Origin: Neoscytalidium dimidiatum
Taxonomy: Eukaryota; Ascomycota; Dothideomycetes; Botryosphaeriales; Botryosphaeriaceae
Assembly (NCBI GenBank): GCA_037367355.1
Contig: CM074699.1
Location: 1,612,001 to 1,676,000 of the forward strand
Reading direction: 5' to 3'
Length of the DNA stretch: 64,000 nt
In this document: positions 23,629 through 35,006 of the stretch, in pieces
How the letters are laid out: each line of letters starts with the position of its first letter
Position numbering within the stretch: the first letter of the stretch is position 1
Notes under the pieces: model-generated
Seen by the model: the letters and a program-made list of their open reading frames with translations, nothing else
What the model was told of the DNA's origin: nothing
The model's database searches: none
Program-made: the position numbers and the translations under genes

Positions 23629-26600
23629 CTATGCCGTGCCGTCTGCTTCTGCAGTCATCTCCTGAACCTGTTCCGCCATATGCAGGTCGTTGATTTGCCA
23701 GTCATCCTTCACCCACTCCTTCTTCTCACCGAGCACGGCCAAGTTACCGCCCTTCTGGATGCCGTTGACCAGGAACTCTTGAGCAGCATGCTTGACTTGC
23801 TCGGCTGTAACGTCAAGGAGCTGCTCTCGTCTCTTCTGTTGCATCTCATAATCCACTCCACTGAGGAACTTGTTCATCCCTTCCTGGCTGACGCTCTCGG
23901 GCGCATCTAAAGACTGGAAAACGCTGAGCTTGGCTTCTTCAATATCCCTGTCGGTCCATTCGCGATCGCGCGCCCAAACGCCAGACTCGTTGATGATCTT
24001 GATCGTGTTTTGTGGGTTCGGGTCGCGGTAGCTGTAGAAGCCAAAGGTGCCACCAAGACCATTGGCATAAGCACCGCCACCATACGCTCCGCCCTTCTCC
24101 CGGATCTCATGGTGAAGATGCTTGTGCGTGAGGAGCTGAGCGAGGATTTGCAGTGGCGCACCGTCGGCTGACACGTACGGAACAGTGGGGAGGGCGAGAC
24201 CAGAGTAATAGACTTGGTAAGGAAGCGGGAAGAACGACTTGGCATTCCGCGGGTAAGTCGTCAGACGAGAGATGGTGGGCATCTCAGTCCTATTCGCCGG
24301 AATGGACGAGAGAAAATTCGTAAGAGCCTCCTCATTGGAGGAGGAACTCTCCGTGCTGCAAGTGATAGCGACGCGTAGGTTCTTACTATTTGAAATAGCA
24401 AGTGATTGGAGCGTCTTGAGCTTGCTAATCACGTCCTCGAACGACTCAGAAGCGGGTCTGCTGGCCAGACTGGTCGTCAGTTTGACTTGCGTGAGACCAG
24501 CTGTTTGCTCCCTCAACCGCCCAGCAGGCGTTATTCCTGCCTCGGCGAATCTCCTCGCGTATCCATGGCCTGACTCTGCCACTGCATTGACAGCGCCGCT
24601 AGCAGAGGCTTGGAGCAGCTGCCGAATCTGCTTCTCCGCCTCTGGACCGTCGAAGTTTGTCTCCAAAACAAGCGTTCGAAGCAGATCATACATCGCCGGA
24701 ACATTGCGATCCAACGCAGATCCAGCAAAGACGAGGCCCTCCTCATATCCCTGAATGTTGGTTGGAGTCGTTGTCGAGTGGTAACCAACGGTCAGACCGC
24801 CGGTTTTCAGCTTGATGAACTCTTCCAGCTCCTCCATAGTCTTGTCCTTGGTTCCAAGCCTCATGATGGCATCGCTGAAGAGCGGTATCATTTCGCGAAG
24901 CTCATCAGGGAGGTCGTGGAAGACATTGACAGCGCGGAAATAGGTCAAGCCGTTAGTAGGTGCCTCTCTCCACTGAACTTTCACGTCTCCAACGCGGCTT
25001 TCCCTAGTATCCTTCTTCTCCTTCTGGCGTGGGATATCCTTGACATGCACCGTTGGAAGGCAGCTTAAATCCTGCTTCCTGCCGTTCTCTTGCTCCTCCA
25101 GCAGTTCAAGTTCACGCTTCTCCAGGAATTTGTGTGCTTCCTCTTCGGTGCCAAAATTTTTGGTGGTTTCAAGGATCTTGGAAGCCAGCCTGTGAGACTC
25201 CTCTTCGGCAATTTCTTGCGCATAAGTCTCAGAAGGCTCCATAGTAAAAGTAAAGGTGTTATCCTTTAGAAGATACTTTTCCATGAGGCCCTCAAGGTAC
25301 CCGCCTTTGGCGTGCTCCGCCTTGAATGCATCCACAGTCGCATTCCAAGCTAGGGCATCGAAGGGATCAACACCGTTGAACCAACCAGGCTTCAGACGTT
25401 GCATAAGACCCATTCCGAAATGAGCGGTCTTGTGCTTGAGGCCGAGTTCCAATTGGTGAAGAATGCCGTCCACCTTTGTTTGGCTGAAGCCCTTCTCTTT
25501 CGCCTCGGCCAGAGTTCTGAAAATGGCCTCCTTAACCTTAGGAACGTCGTCTTGCTTAACACCATTGAGACCAACTGAGAAGATCCCAACCTTTCCAGAC
25601 CCATCATAGCCAGTGTTGGGACTCCAATCTGGACCCAAACCCGCCTCAATCAAGCCACGATATAGAGGGGATCCATAACCGTCCAATAGTAGGGAGGACA
25701 AAACCCCGAGGGAAAAGGTCTCCAGAATGTTGGAGGAGTCGCACATAAGCCACGATGTCGAGGTCTTGTACTGCATATCTGCCGGTACCAATGGATCTAT
25801 AGGGCCTTTGACAGTCACATTCTTAGGGCCATTGGTCAAACTGATGGGCACCTTAATGTCGGAATCCACGCGGATTCTGTTGAACCTGTCCAGCTGAGGG
25901 CCGATCTCTTTGAGGTGCTCCTCGAGAGGAATATCGCCGTAGGTAAAGACCTTGGCGTTGCTGGGGTGATAGTGGTCGGCGTGGAATTTTCTAAGTTGCT
26001 CATGGGTGAGATCCGTGATTTTCTGCGGATCGCCTCCGGAGTTGTTGATGTCTGGGAAAATATGATCCTGGAAACGGATGTAGTAAAGGTAGCTGGCGTC
26101 CGACATCTGGCCCTTCATCTCGTTGTAAACGACGCCCTTGAAAGCCAGCTGGTTATCCTTTGAAGCAGGTTCCAGCGGATTTTCCGGTCCAATGCGCCAG
26201 CCTTCTTGTGTGAAGTCGTTTGCTTTTAGGAGAGGGTGCAAAGTGGCATCCAGGTAGACGGACATGAGGTTCTTGAAATCCTGCGGATTCGTAGTGGCAA
26301 ACGGATATGTAGTGTGGTCGGAGGAGGTGAATGCGTTCATGAAATTGGACAGCGATCGCGGAAGCATCTTGAAAAAGGGGTCACGGACCGGGTACCTGAT
26401 GAAGTCAGTATCTTGAGAGTCGAGCGCAGGGTATACAGACAGACCTCTCGCTTCCGCACAGCGTGGTGTGCTCGAGAATGTGTGGAACGCCGGTGTCGTC
26501 CGGAGGATTTGTCTTGAAGCCAATTGAAAAGACATTATTCGAGTCGTCTCTAGCAACATGCAGGTAGTCGGCACCGGTCTTATCATGTTGCAGGTGGACG

Positions 26601-26800
26601 GCCGTCAGCTCGAGTTCCGGGACGTGCTTGGCGCGGCGCAGCGTGAAGCCGTGCAGCTGCGACCCGACCTTCGGGTATTTCTGGAGGTCCGTCACCGATG
26701 CAAGGCTGCGGAAGGAACCCTGGCCTTGAGCGGACACGCGCAAGAAGGGCGCGGTGGACCGCGAGGCCAGCAGGGCCGGGCGGGAGGAGGCGCGCAGCAT
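23629..26800 (-). CDS. CYM1: Mitochondrial presequence protease, M16C metallopeptidase (Cym1/PreP)
   Basis: Exons 26445-26800 and 23629-26395 (49-base intron) encode 1040 residues, the usual PreP length. It degrades cleaved targeting peptides in the mitochondrial matrix or intermembrane space. The inverted zinc motif HILEH (His107, Glu110, His111) lies in [15 protein letters not shown]; splicing restores [14 protein letters not shown], matching the family. A second M16 half contains [18 protein letters not shown], the conserved Arg/Tyr region that completes the active site across the closed chamber. The chosen start gives [15 protein letters not shown], Arg/Ser/Ala-rich without acids, a typical presequence. 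An in-frame ATG 75 bases upstream (26875) would add a hydrophobic stretch that spoils the presequence, so I left it out. Divergent from the taxilin gene. Confidence 0.93.
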
Positions 26801-27601
26801 GGCAAAGAAGTTGATGAAGAGCAAGCGAGCGACGATGACGAGAGCAGGCGCGGACTTCATCATGGCCGGCGCCACTCTTCGCAGTCCCGCCGAGTGAACT
26901 GCTTAGTCAGGGCACATGGGCGGCGGGCATTGCACCGCGGCAACAGGACCAGGCTGGCAGTCGGCTGCAGACGGACGAGCATGAGAGGCAGTCGACGGGA
27001 TGACGGCAGCAGCGAGAGTTTATGTAGCCGTGAGCGGGAGCTGGCGGGGACTTTGTGTTGGGGCTTGAGCTTGTAAGATGGATGAGGGCATGGACTGGAG
27101 CAGGAAGCAGGACTGTGCGGCGCAGGTGCTGCGCTGCAAGCCTCCGTCACGGCAGAAGATTGCCTGCCGAAGCCCATCCTTCCCACTCCACTGTCACCAT
27201 TCGCCCGACACAAGCTGCCTGCCCAGCTGCCGCCCACCACCGACCCGGGCCTCACGTCTGCATTACTACTTCTATCCGCCGTGCCCCACCGTCTTCTCGC
27301 GTGCCCTCACGCCCGATCCGCCCCAGTCTCAGCTGCACAACATAACCTTTCCCGCGGCTCTGTGCGGATCCGCCCGCTCAAACCATCCTACGCCGAGCAG
27401 CAGCCCCTCCCGCAGCTGCAGAAGCCCGCTTTCTATGTAAACGGCGCCCTGCACCGCACCCTCCGCGCGCTCTGAGCCGTGGCCGCGCCGCCCACTGCAT
27501 CCTAGAGCGCATCCATCTCTGGCGCACCCGCCCCAACTCGCCTGCGTGGATCGCACCCTCCGCACGCGGGCACGCAGAACCCTCCGTCGTCGAGTCATAC
27601 A
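26801..27601. promoter_or_regulatory. Shared divergent promoter region, CYM1 / taxilin
   Basis: About 800 bases separate the two divergent start codons. The right half is C-rich on the plus strand. No convincing TATA box or coding exon is seen; frames on both strands are composition-driven. Confidence 0.4.
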
Positions 27602-29162
27602 ATGACCGAGGAGAACCACGCTTCAATGGCGACGTCGACGGCTCCACCGCCCGCCCCGGGCGGCCCGCCACCCAAGAAGGGCAAGAACAAGAAGGGCACG
27701 GATCCGAGAGATGCCTCCGAGCAGATTGCTGCCAAGATTGCTCAGCTGGAGTTGGATGCTGCTGGAGAAAAAGATCAGGATGTCGAGATAGAACGCGAAG
27801 TCAAGAAGGCGAACCGCGAGCTGTCGCAGCTGCTGTCGCAAATCGAATCGCCCATGAAAAAGGTCGAAGAGGTCCGGAGGCGGTACTCGGCTCTGTTTGC
27901 TGAGATGAAGCGGACAGAGCGCGAGCACGTCAAGGCGAAGAAGCGCGCCGATCAGCTGCAGAAGGAGAAAGACTCGGGCAAGACCGATCTGAACAAGATG
28001 ACTACGCTGAAGGAGCGTCTGGAGAAGATGTCGCGCGATCTCACCAAGGAGAACAAGAAGCTCAAGGTACGCCTGGATATCAGTTGGTCTTTGAAGCCAA
28101 CTCTGGATGCTCACTGCTCTGTGCTTGTCAGGAGGAGAACGTGCAGCGCGAAGCCACCGAGTCCCGTCATCGCGAAGAGCTGCACCAACGCCTTGAACGC
28201 ATGGTGCTTGATGTCGAGGACGTCATTAACTCCAAGGAAAATCCCGAGCCGCAGCCGGTGGATACGGATCTGGATAGGTTGTATGTAATATCTTGTTCTC
28301 CACAACGTTGCAACGGATTAACCGTGCTCGACCAGATTCGAGGAAAAGTTCAAGTCTTTCCTGGATCAATGGGAATGTCGGGAGAAGCAGTTCAAATCTC
28401 TCCTGCGCGTCAAGGAGCTCGAGATCCTCTACCACCAAGCCAAGCTCGACCAGCAACGCAAAGCACAGGAAGTCGAGTCGTCCAAGTCCAACCAGTTAAC
28501 TCGCCAAGTCACAACGTTCTCGCAGACGGAAGCAGAGCTGCGCAGTCAACTCAATATCTATGTGGAGAAATTCAAACAGGTGAGTTTGCATATGTCTCGC
28601 CTCCTGGTCTGGCCGCAGTTCACTTTCTTTCTTGTAGATCACGAGATTGACGGACCCCCAGGTTGAGGACACGCTCAACAACTCTAACGACCTCTTCCTG
28701 ACCTTTCGACGCGAGATGGAAGAAATGTCGAAGAAGACGAAGCGCCTGGAAAAGGAGAATCTCGTGCTCACCCGCAAGCAAGAGGCGACAAACAAGAACA
28801 TTCTCGAAATGGCAGAAGAACGGACGCGCACGCAGCAGGAGATGGAAAAGTTACGCCGGAAGAACGAGAATCTCGAGAAGCTTTGCCGCGGTATGCAGGC
28901 CCAAGGTCGCGGTCAGGTGCCGCCGCACGAGCTCGATGCGGATGACGAAGGCACGGAGAGCGAGTACCTCGACGACGACGAATACGACGAAGAGGGCAGC
29001 GAGGAGTACGATGAAGACACGGAGGAGGAGGCGATCGACGTGCGCCCTGGACCGGAACAGGCAAAGGTGTACGGACCTCCGCCTCCACCGCCGCAGACAA
29101 TGGTCAACGGAAAAGCCAACGGAAAGGTGAACGGACAGGTCAACGGGGTCAGGAAGTCGTAA
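27602..29162 (+). CDS. Taxilin-family coiled-coil protein
   Basis: Four exons (27602-28066, 28132-28280, 28336-28579, 28662-29162) encode 452 residues. Taxilins are long coiled-coil proteins that in animals bind syntaxins and ribosome-associated NAC; the fungal role is poorly defined. The order is: a Pro/Lys-rich N-terminus, a near-continuous heptad coil from about residue 40 to 360 (EREVKKANRELSQLL, KFKSFLDQWECREKQF, LNNSNDLFLTFRREMEEM), then a very acidic Asp/Glu/Tyr stretch and a Pro-rich plus repeated NGK/NGQ tail. Introns are 65, 55 and 82 bases. Intron 3 has two in-phase acceptors, at 28637 and 28661; I took the second because FKQVEDTLNN matches the family, while the first would add eight residues. 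A second in-frame ATG at 27626 is also possible as start. Confidence 0.88.
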
Positions 29163-29566
29163 GGGGTTTGTGCTTGCTGTACGCTAGGTCTGGTGTTGGG
29201 TACAAGATGCACTATACATTATCAAAGACTTGCGCCTTTGCTGAAGCAGCTGTGATGGGAAGAGAGCCGGGGGGGTTTGCGAAAGGAGCCGCGGTCTGTG
29301 GATGCATGCTGATGTCACGTGTGACGTTGATCCAGGGTCGACCTCGGATTTGGCGCTTCCCCGCAAGAAGAGGCGATCCGGACGTACAACAGCCGATAGC
29401 CCCGGTCACCTTTTTCCTCCAACAGGTAAACTAGATTATGCCTTCGCTGACTCTATACAGACTTGCGCTTGAGGTACTCCGTGCTCGACCTCCCTAAACA
29501 TCAATTGGCTTCGCCGTCCTTCAGGACTCTCCGAACTTTCCTTCCCCAAAGCTCCCAAACTCGCCC
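29163..29566. other. Intergenic, taxilin 3' flank and nitronate monooxygenase promoter
   Basis: Short stretch between two same-strand genes; no coding signal. The last 80 bases are CT-rich leader sequence. Confidence 0.5.
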
Positions 29567-30619
29567 ATGATGGCACCACCTCCTACGCTCCAGACGCCGC
29601 TGAGCAAGTTGCTGGGGATCCAATACCCCATCATCCTCGCCGGCATGGCGCGCACATCGGGCGGGCCTCTCGCCGCCGCCGTCTCGAACGCAGGCGGGCT
29701 CGGCGTGATCGGCGGGCTGGGCTACACGCCCGAGCAGCTACAATCCATCATCGACGAGATCAAGGCGAACCTGCGCGACCCGTCCCTACCCTTCGGCGTA
29801 GACCTGGCCCTGCCGCAGGTGGGCGGCTCGGCGCGCAAGACCAACCACGACTACACGCACGGGCAGCTGGACGCGCTGGTGGACGTGACGATCCGCAACG
29901 GCGCGCGCCTCTTCGTCAGCGCGGTCGGCGTGCCGCCGAAGCGCGTCATCGACCGCCTGCACGCCGCGGGCGTCCTGGTCATGAACATGGTCGGCGCGCC
30001 CAAGCACGCGGCCAAGGCGCTCGACGCCGGCGTCGACGTCGTGTGCGCCCAGGGCGGCGAGGGCGGCGGCCACACCGGCGACATCCCCAACAGCATCCTC
30101 ATCCCCGCCGTCGTCGACGTCGCGAGGCGGTACACGTCGCCGCTGACGGGCCGCCCCGCCATGGTCGTCGCCGCCGGCGGCATACACGACGGGCGCGGCC
30201 TGGCGAGCAGCCTGATGCAGGGCGCCCAGGCCGTCTGGGTCGGGACCCGCTTCGTCGCCAGCGAGGAGGCCGGCTGCTCGAAGCTGCACAAGGAGGCCGT
30301 CGTCGAGGCCGACTTCACCGATACGCTGCGCACGCTCGTCATCAGCGGCCGCCCGCTGCGCGTCAAGCTGAACGACTACATCAAGGCGTGGGAGGCCCAG
30401 CCCGAGAAGATCAAGGAGCTGACCGACAAGGGCATCGTCCCCTTCGCGAAGGATATGGATGACGGGAAGGACGTGGACCTGCCGTTCTTGATGGGCCAGG
30501 TTGCGGGCGTAATAAAAGATATCAAGCCCGCGAGGCAGATCGTCGAGGAGATGGTGCGGGAGGCTGTGGATATGCTGAGAGTGGGACAGAGTTATCTGGA
30601 GCCGCAGAGTAAGTTGTGA
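29567..30619 (+). CDS. Nitronate monooxygenase (2-nitropropane dioxygenase family)
   Basis: A single exon of 350 codons folds as an FMN-binding TIM barrel that oxidises alkyl nitronates, such as 3-nitropropionate, to carbonyl compounds and nitrite. Evidence: the N-terminal IQYPIILAGMA block; AVSNAGGLGVIGG; the flavin/active-site loop EGGGHTGDIPNS with the catalytic-type His169; the phosphate-binding AAGGIHDGRGLASSL; and GAQAVWVGTRFVAS. Length fits the fungal enzymes. A doubled ATG (29567 and 29570) makes the exact start uncertain by one codon. Related TIM-barrel flavoproteins annotated as enoyl reductases or NPD-like proteins share much of this pattern, so substrate is open. An antisense frame of 320 codons lies across it and is a GC-content shadow. 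Confidence 0.9.
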   Translation: MMAPPPTLQTPLSKLLGIQYPIILAGMARTSGGPLAAAVSNAGGLGVIGGLGYTPEQLQSIIDEIKANLRDPSLPFGVDLALPQVGGSARKTNHDYTHGQLDALVDVTIRNGARLFVSAVGVPPKRVIDRLHAAGVLVMNMVGAPKHAAKALDAGVDVVCAQGGEGGGHTGDIPNSILIPAVVDVARRYTSPLTGRPAMVVAAGGIHDGRGLASSLMQGAQAVWVGTRFVASEEAGCSKLHKEAVVEADFTDTLRTLVISGRPLRVKLNDYIKAWEAQPEKIKELTDKGIVPFAKDMDDGKDVDLPFLMGQVAGVIKDIKPARQIVEEMVREAVDMLRVGQSYLEPQSKL

Positions 30620-31122
30620 TGAGTCTTGCATCTTGTGGACGGTGCTATAGCATGATGTATCCCCTCCTTTTGATTTGAGGTTGCTACTGTGGTCCACGAA
30701 TGAGAGAGAGTGTGTTAAAGGTGGGACTGTGATGGGTGAAACAAACACGCTTGGTGGTGAACGTGGAAGAGCATGGCATCCGTAGCAAGCTGGTAGGCGT
30801 TCTGTTCAGGATTTTGCGTGAAGGTAAATAAGTCGAAAAGGTCAATGTGTTCTTTGATTACTCCGTCACGTTATGGTTTGGTATCTTCGGAGCTTAGTGT
30901 CTATCTATCAGTTACTCATAAAATTTACAAGCCAAAGGTGTGAGCATCTTGTCTCAAGTAGAAGCAATGAGTCAATCCCTTGCCCAGGTACCAGCCGATA
31001 ACCTCTTTAAAATTCACCATACATCCAGAACCACAAACGCCCAAGCAAAGCTTCGAAAAGACGTAAATGTAAATTTGTACAGCAAACTACACAAAACTAA
31101 CATGCTCTAAGCGCCACACTCA
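30620..31122. other. Convergent 3' flanks of NMO and dolichol kinase genes
   Basis: AT-richer DNA between two converging genes, presumably both 3' UTRs and poly(A) regions. No coding signal. Confidence 0.55.
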
Positions 31123-34100
31123 TCACACCCCCAACCCCCTGGCAACCAACCACAGCACAACCGGCACGACGACATTATCATTTCCCCCCGTCAACACCGC
31201 CTCCATGAAGCTCGCCGCCGCGCCCGCCGTCGCCGCCTTCGCCACATCAACCGGCCGCACCAGATTGACCAGCTCGCTCGCACCGGGTATAAGGCCTTCA
31301 GCGCCGTCCCCAACGACACCAGCGCCGTCCCACTGACCGACCCGCAACCACGCCTTGCCGAGCACCAGGCCGACGGTGACGGCGCCGGCAAACGCGACGC
31401 TGCCCTCGAGGCTCTTGCCGCCGAGCCACGGCCACTTTCTACGGCCCCAGCGGCGACCGATCAGGCTTGCGGCGGCGTCGCCCATGCCGACGCAGACGAC
31501 GCCGGCGACGAGGCTGACGTCGCGGGGGCCGGCGATGTCCCATCCTTGCCAGGGGGCAGCGCCGCCACGCGGGGCGCCAGCGAGACTGAGCCACAGAGGG
31601 ATGGCACAACCGATCAGCAGGAAGATGTGGGAGACGACGACGGGGCCGCGGAGGTCGCGGCCGTCGACGTAAGGGGTGAGGAAGTACGCGAGCGGCTTGG
31701 AGAGCGGGGGCAGCTGCGCAGCGCGGATGAGGTCGAGCAGGCAGAAGACGGAGAGGACGAGGGCGAGGGCGAGGGCGACGAAGCAGGGGTCGACGTAGAT
31801 GGTCGGCAGCAGCATCGCGACCATCATACCGTGGAAGACCTTGCGGCGTGTGTCGACCTCGACAGTGGTCGAGAGCGAGAGCACTGTCGCCATGCCGAGA
31901 ATGAGGATGAGGACCCAATAGCCGGTGATTAGGAGACGCGTGTTGGCGGGCCCGGCGAAGAGTATGTGCCGGACGAAGTCGGCGCGGCTGAGGTTGGAAA
32001 GTTCTTCGGGCGAAAAGTCCGGTAGTGGAGGAAGGTTGACCCAGCCGTCGAGGCCCCAGTCAAAGACCCAGAAGCGTAGGTCCCGGATGTTGCCGAAAAG
32101 GTATCCGATTGCCCAACCGAAGGGCTCCTGACCGCTCAAAGCATATTTTCCAATGTATGTTCTGATGGGTGCAAATACGAGGAGTATCATGGCCACGTAG
32201 ACGTATCCGGCATACAACCACTTTCTGATTGTCGCCTGAGGTTGGGTTAGCGCAAGGAATGAATGTGCATACGACTGCTTTCTGCGCTTGGCTCTACTTG
32301 TAGCAGAGTGTGTTGTATCTTTGCGAGTGTCAACGCTCGAGAGAGTATGCCTCCTTCCCCTGCGGTCAAGCAAAGGAGTAGACTCCTTTGGAGGTAGTAA
32401 TGCGTCTCTGAAAGCTTCATAGGCAAGCCTAGTTCCGACTGAAGCTGCACGGCCAATTGTTCCCGGGGCAGATTCGACAGGCTTGAGTCGAAGGTCATCT
32501 GACAAGTGACCTGGAAACCCATCTTCATCGGCGTCACTATCCGTGGCAAACCCAGCTCCTCTACTCACGGACCGTGATGAGTTTGAGCGAAGACCCTCGT
32601 TCAAAATATCCAGGAAAGTTTGCTGGGCTTTAATAATGCGGCCAGCACGCCTGAACCTCCATCTCGGTATTCGCGCTAGAGCTACGTTCCACCGTAGCGT
32701 GTGACCGCAGAGAATGAAAAGTGAAACCCCACCAATCCAGAGGATGGCTTTCAGAATGGTCATCTGCGGGCTCGTCGAGAATAGAAGGAGGTTGATAAGG
32801 GATATCGAGAGGAGATGCAGCTCTGCTGGTAGAAGACTCGTGGTAGTAAGATAGTATAGTGGTGGTAGAAGCGCTTGGTGCAGCGCAAACAAAGAGGCGA
32901 TGGTCTCTGAATCGGCGCGATCCGCAGGCGCCTTCAGCAGATAAGGCTTGGCCGCGGTCAATTTCGAAGGTATATCGGTGTGTTCCGATATTATGAGAGG
33001 AATAAGTGAAATAAACCAATGCTCAACGCTGTATCCGGTGCCGCGACCGTACGAAGGAATAAGTAGCGGCGGGAGAGCCGACGCCGCAAGGACAACATTT
33101 GGCAGGAGAAGCTGCTCCATGCTGGGGTATAGTGACAAAGAAACAAGAATGGGTATCGCCGCCGGGTACAGTAAAGGAGCTGGGTCAAAAGCTGCTGGAA
33201 TGTGTATCCGCTCGCCAAACCTCGGCCGTCCGTCTCTCGACCTCGTTCGCGGGAAGAGGAGCAGGCGCAATGGATAAAGCGAGACGAGCGCCGCGTACAG
33301 AGTGACATACCCGAACAGCTCTGCTAGACGCAACATCAGCACTTGACGCTCCCCAAAAAAAGCCCACCCAAAGTCAACCTACCTCTGCTCCACACATCCA
33401 AACTCTTCACCCTCACCGCCCCGCGCAGGACCACCGCGCCAATCGCCCCCAACAACGCAACCTCGCACGCCCTCCTCCCCAGCTCCGCCCTCCTCCTCTT
33501 CGCGTACCTCTCCCTCTCCCGCCTCACCTCCTCCTCCACCCCGTCCTCCCCGCGCGCCTCCCCATCCCTCCCCTTCCCGCCGCCCTTAGCCACAGCCGCC
33601 CCGATCGCCCCCACGCCCTGGAAATAAAACCCGCCGCCCCTCGCGCCCAGCCGCCTCCCCTCCTCCTCCAGCATATTCGGCGTCAGAATTCCCGAATCGC
33701 TCGCCGCGCCGTCGCTGCCGCCGCCGCCGCCGCCTCCTCCTCCCCTAACCCTGCGCAGCCCTTTGTGCGGCCGCAGCGGCGGCGCGGGCAGCGCCTTCAC
33801 GAAGCCGTACGCCTCGTCGTCGGCCTCGGTGCCGCTCTCGCTCATGCTGCGCGACGAGGGCGCCGTGTGGATGCTGTTCTGCTGCTGCTGCTGCTGCTCG
33901 GCCGACGGGTGCGACGTTGGTGCCGTCGTCGCGGCGGCGGCGGCGGCGGCGGCGGCGGTGGGGTCGCGCGTGCGCGGTAGCGGCAGGCTGCCGTCGGCGT
34001 CATCGTCGCGGTCGGAAGAGGCGCGCGAGGAGCTCCACGCGGACGACGCGGAGGAGCGTTGCCTGGGGGTGTCCAATTGGACGCTGCGGCGGTGGTACGG

Positions 34101-34328
34101 GTGCGGCGAGCGGTTCAGGAGGCGGAGGGCGTCCGCGCCGTGGTCGGCGACGCCGGCGGACGACAGCGCGGCGGCATTGTGGGTGAGGTTCGCGGCGGGC
34201 GAGCGCTGGTGGTGGTGGTGATGGTCCTCGGCGGCGGCGGCGGTGACAGCGGCGGTGGGAGATGACGACGACGAAAGGGTCGAAGAAGCAGGAGGCTCGG
34301 GAGGCTCGTCGGCGTCGATGGAGGTCAT
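31123..34328 (-). CDS. SEC59: Dolichol kinase (Sec59) with long low-complexity N-terminus
   Basis: Exons 33383-34328 and 31123-33323 (59-base intron) encode 1048 residues. The enzyme phosphorylates dolichol with CTP in the ER membrane, supplying dolichyl phosphate for N-glycosylation, O-mannosylation and GPI anchors. The C-terminal catalytic region shows many membrane segments, a CTP-binding-type GMGDAAASLIGRRWGRRKWP block, and KSLEGSVAFAGAV. The N-terminal 300 residues are disordered with His, Ala, Gln and Gly runs, then GFVKALPAPPLRPHKGLR. Joining the exons creates VWSRAELFGYVTLYAALVS, running straight into the first membrane segments, and the phase fits. The downstream exon alone has no ATG start near 33342 (only GTG), which confirms the two-exon model. 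Yeast Sec59 is about half this length; the extension sits in the expected filamentous-fungal form. Confidence 0.9.
33713..33960. repeat. Coding trinucleotide runs in SEC59 N-terminus (Gly, Gln, Ala tracts)
   Basis: Plus-strand CCG/CCT triplets (about 33713-33743) encode polyglycine, CTG triplets (33880-33897) encode polyglutamine, and GCG triplets (33931-33958) encode polyalanine in the minus-strand gene. All keep the reading frame. Such tracts are slippage-prone and probably length-variable between strains. Confidence 0.8.
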
Positions 34329-35006
34329 GATTCCGGTGGTAGATGGAGTTAAAACGAGCGAATCAGCAAAACATGGCTGGGCATTGGGTTGCAGAGGTGT
34401 GCGAGAGTGGAAGGGGGGAGAACGGCAAACACGGCGTATGGAGAGGTGGTTCCATTCTTCTGATTCACATGTCACAGCCCTGAGCGTTGAGCGGTGCCGT
34501 TGGGGCGCAGGCAGCCAGCAACGTCAGCACGAGGCCATGCATGCCCCTGTGGCCCCGCTGCCGGAGAAGTGCGTCGAAAGGTTACGGCGTCAGTCCCAGC
34601 ATCCAACGCATCGCCGCCATCGTGAAGCTTGCGCGCCTTCGCTGTGGCTGAAGCCCCGATTTTGACGGCGGTTGACGTCAGTCTCCGCCTCCCTTTTAAG
34701 CATCCCGACTCGCGCACCTGCCAAGCTCCGCGTCACACACGCACCCTGTGTCTCTCGCAATCTATACGACATCCCGAGCGTCGCTGCACATGCTCGTTTT
34801 TCATTCCAATCGACATGAATAAATACATATATTTCGCGACCATTCCCGTTCGGATTCCAAGCACCCACCCGGAACCTGATAGCCCCAGCCGGCCCATGCC
34901 ATCCAGAGCTGTTTATCCTCAGCCGAGCCGTGCGTAACCGGACATGTACAGTACATCCCAGCCATCGTCCCCATCCAAGTCGCGCCACCCAATGCAACTC
35001 CGTTGT
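34329..35006. other. SEC59 promoter and aminopeptidase 3' flank
   Basis: Intergenic DNA between two minus-strand genes. Overlapping frames on both strands lack recognisable motifs. The left part is presumably the SEC59 promoter and leader. Confidence 0.5.

Noticed and set aside
29786..30748. 320-codon open frame antisense to nitronate monooxygenase
   Set aside because: Composition-driven shadow; His/Arg/Ala-rich without motifs, while the sense frame is a full enzyme.
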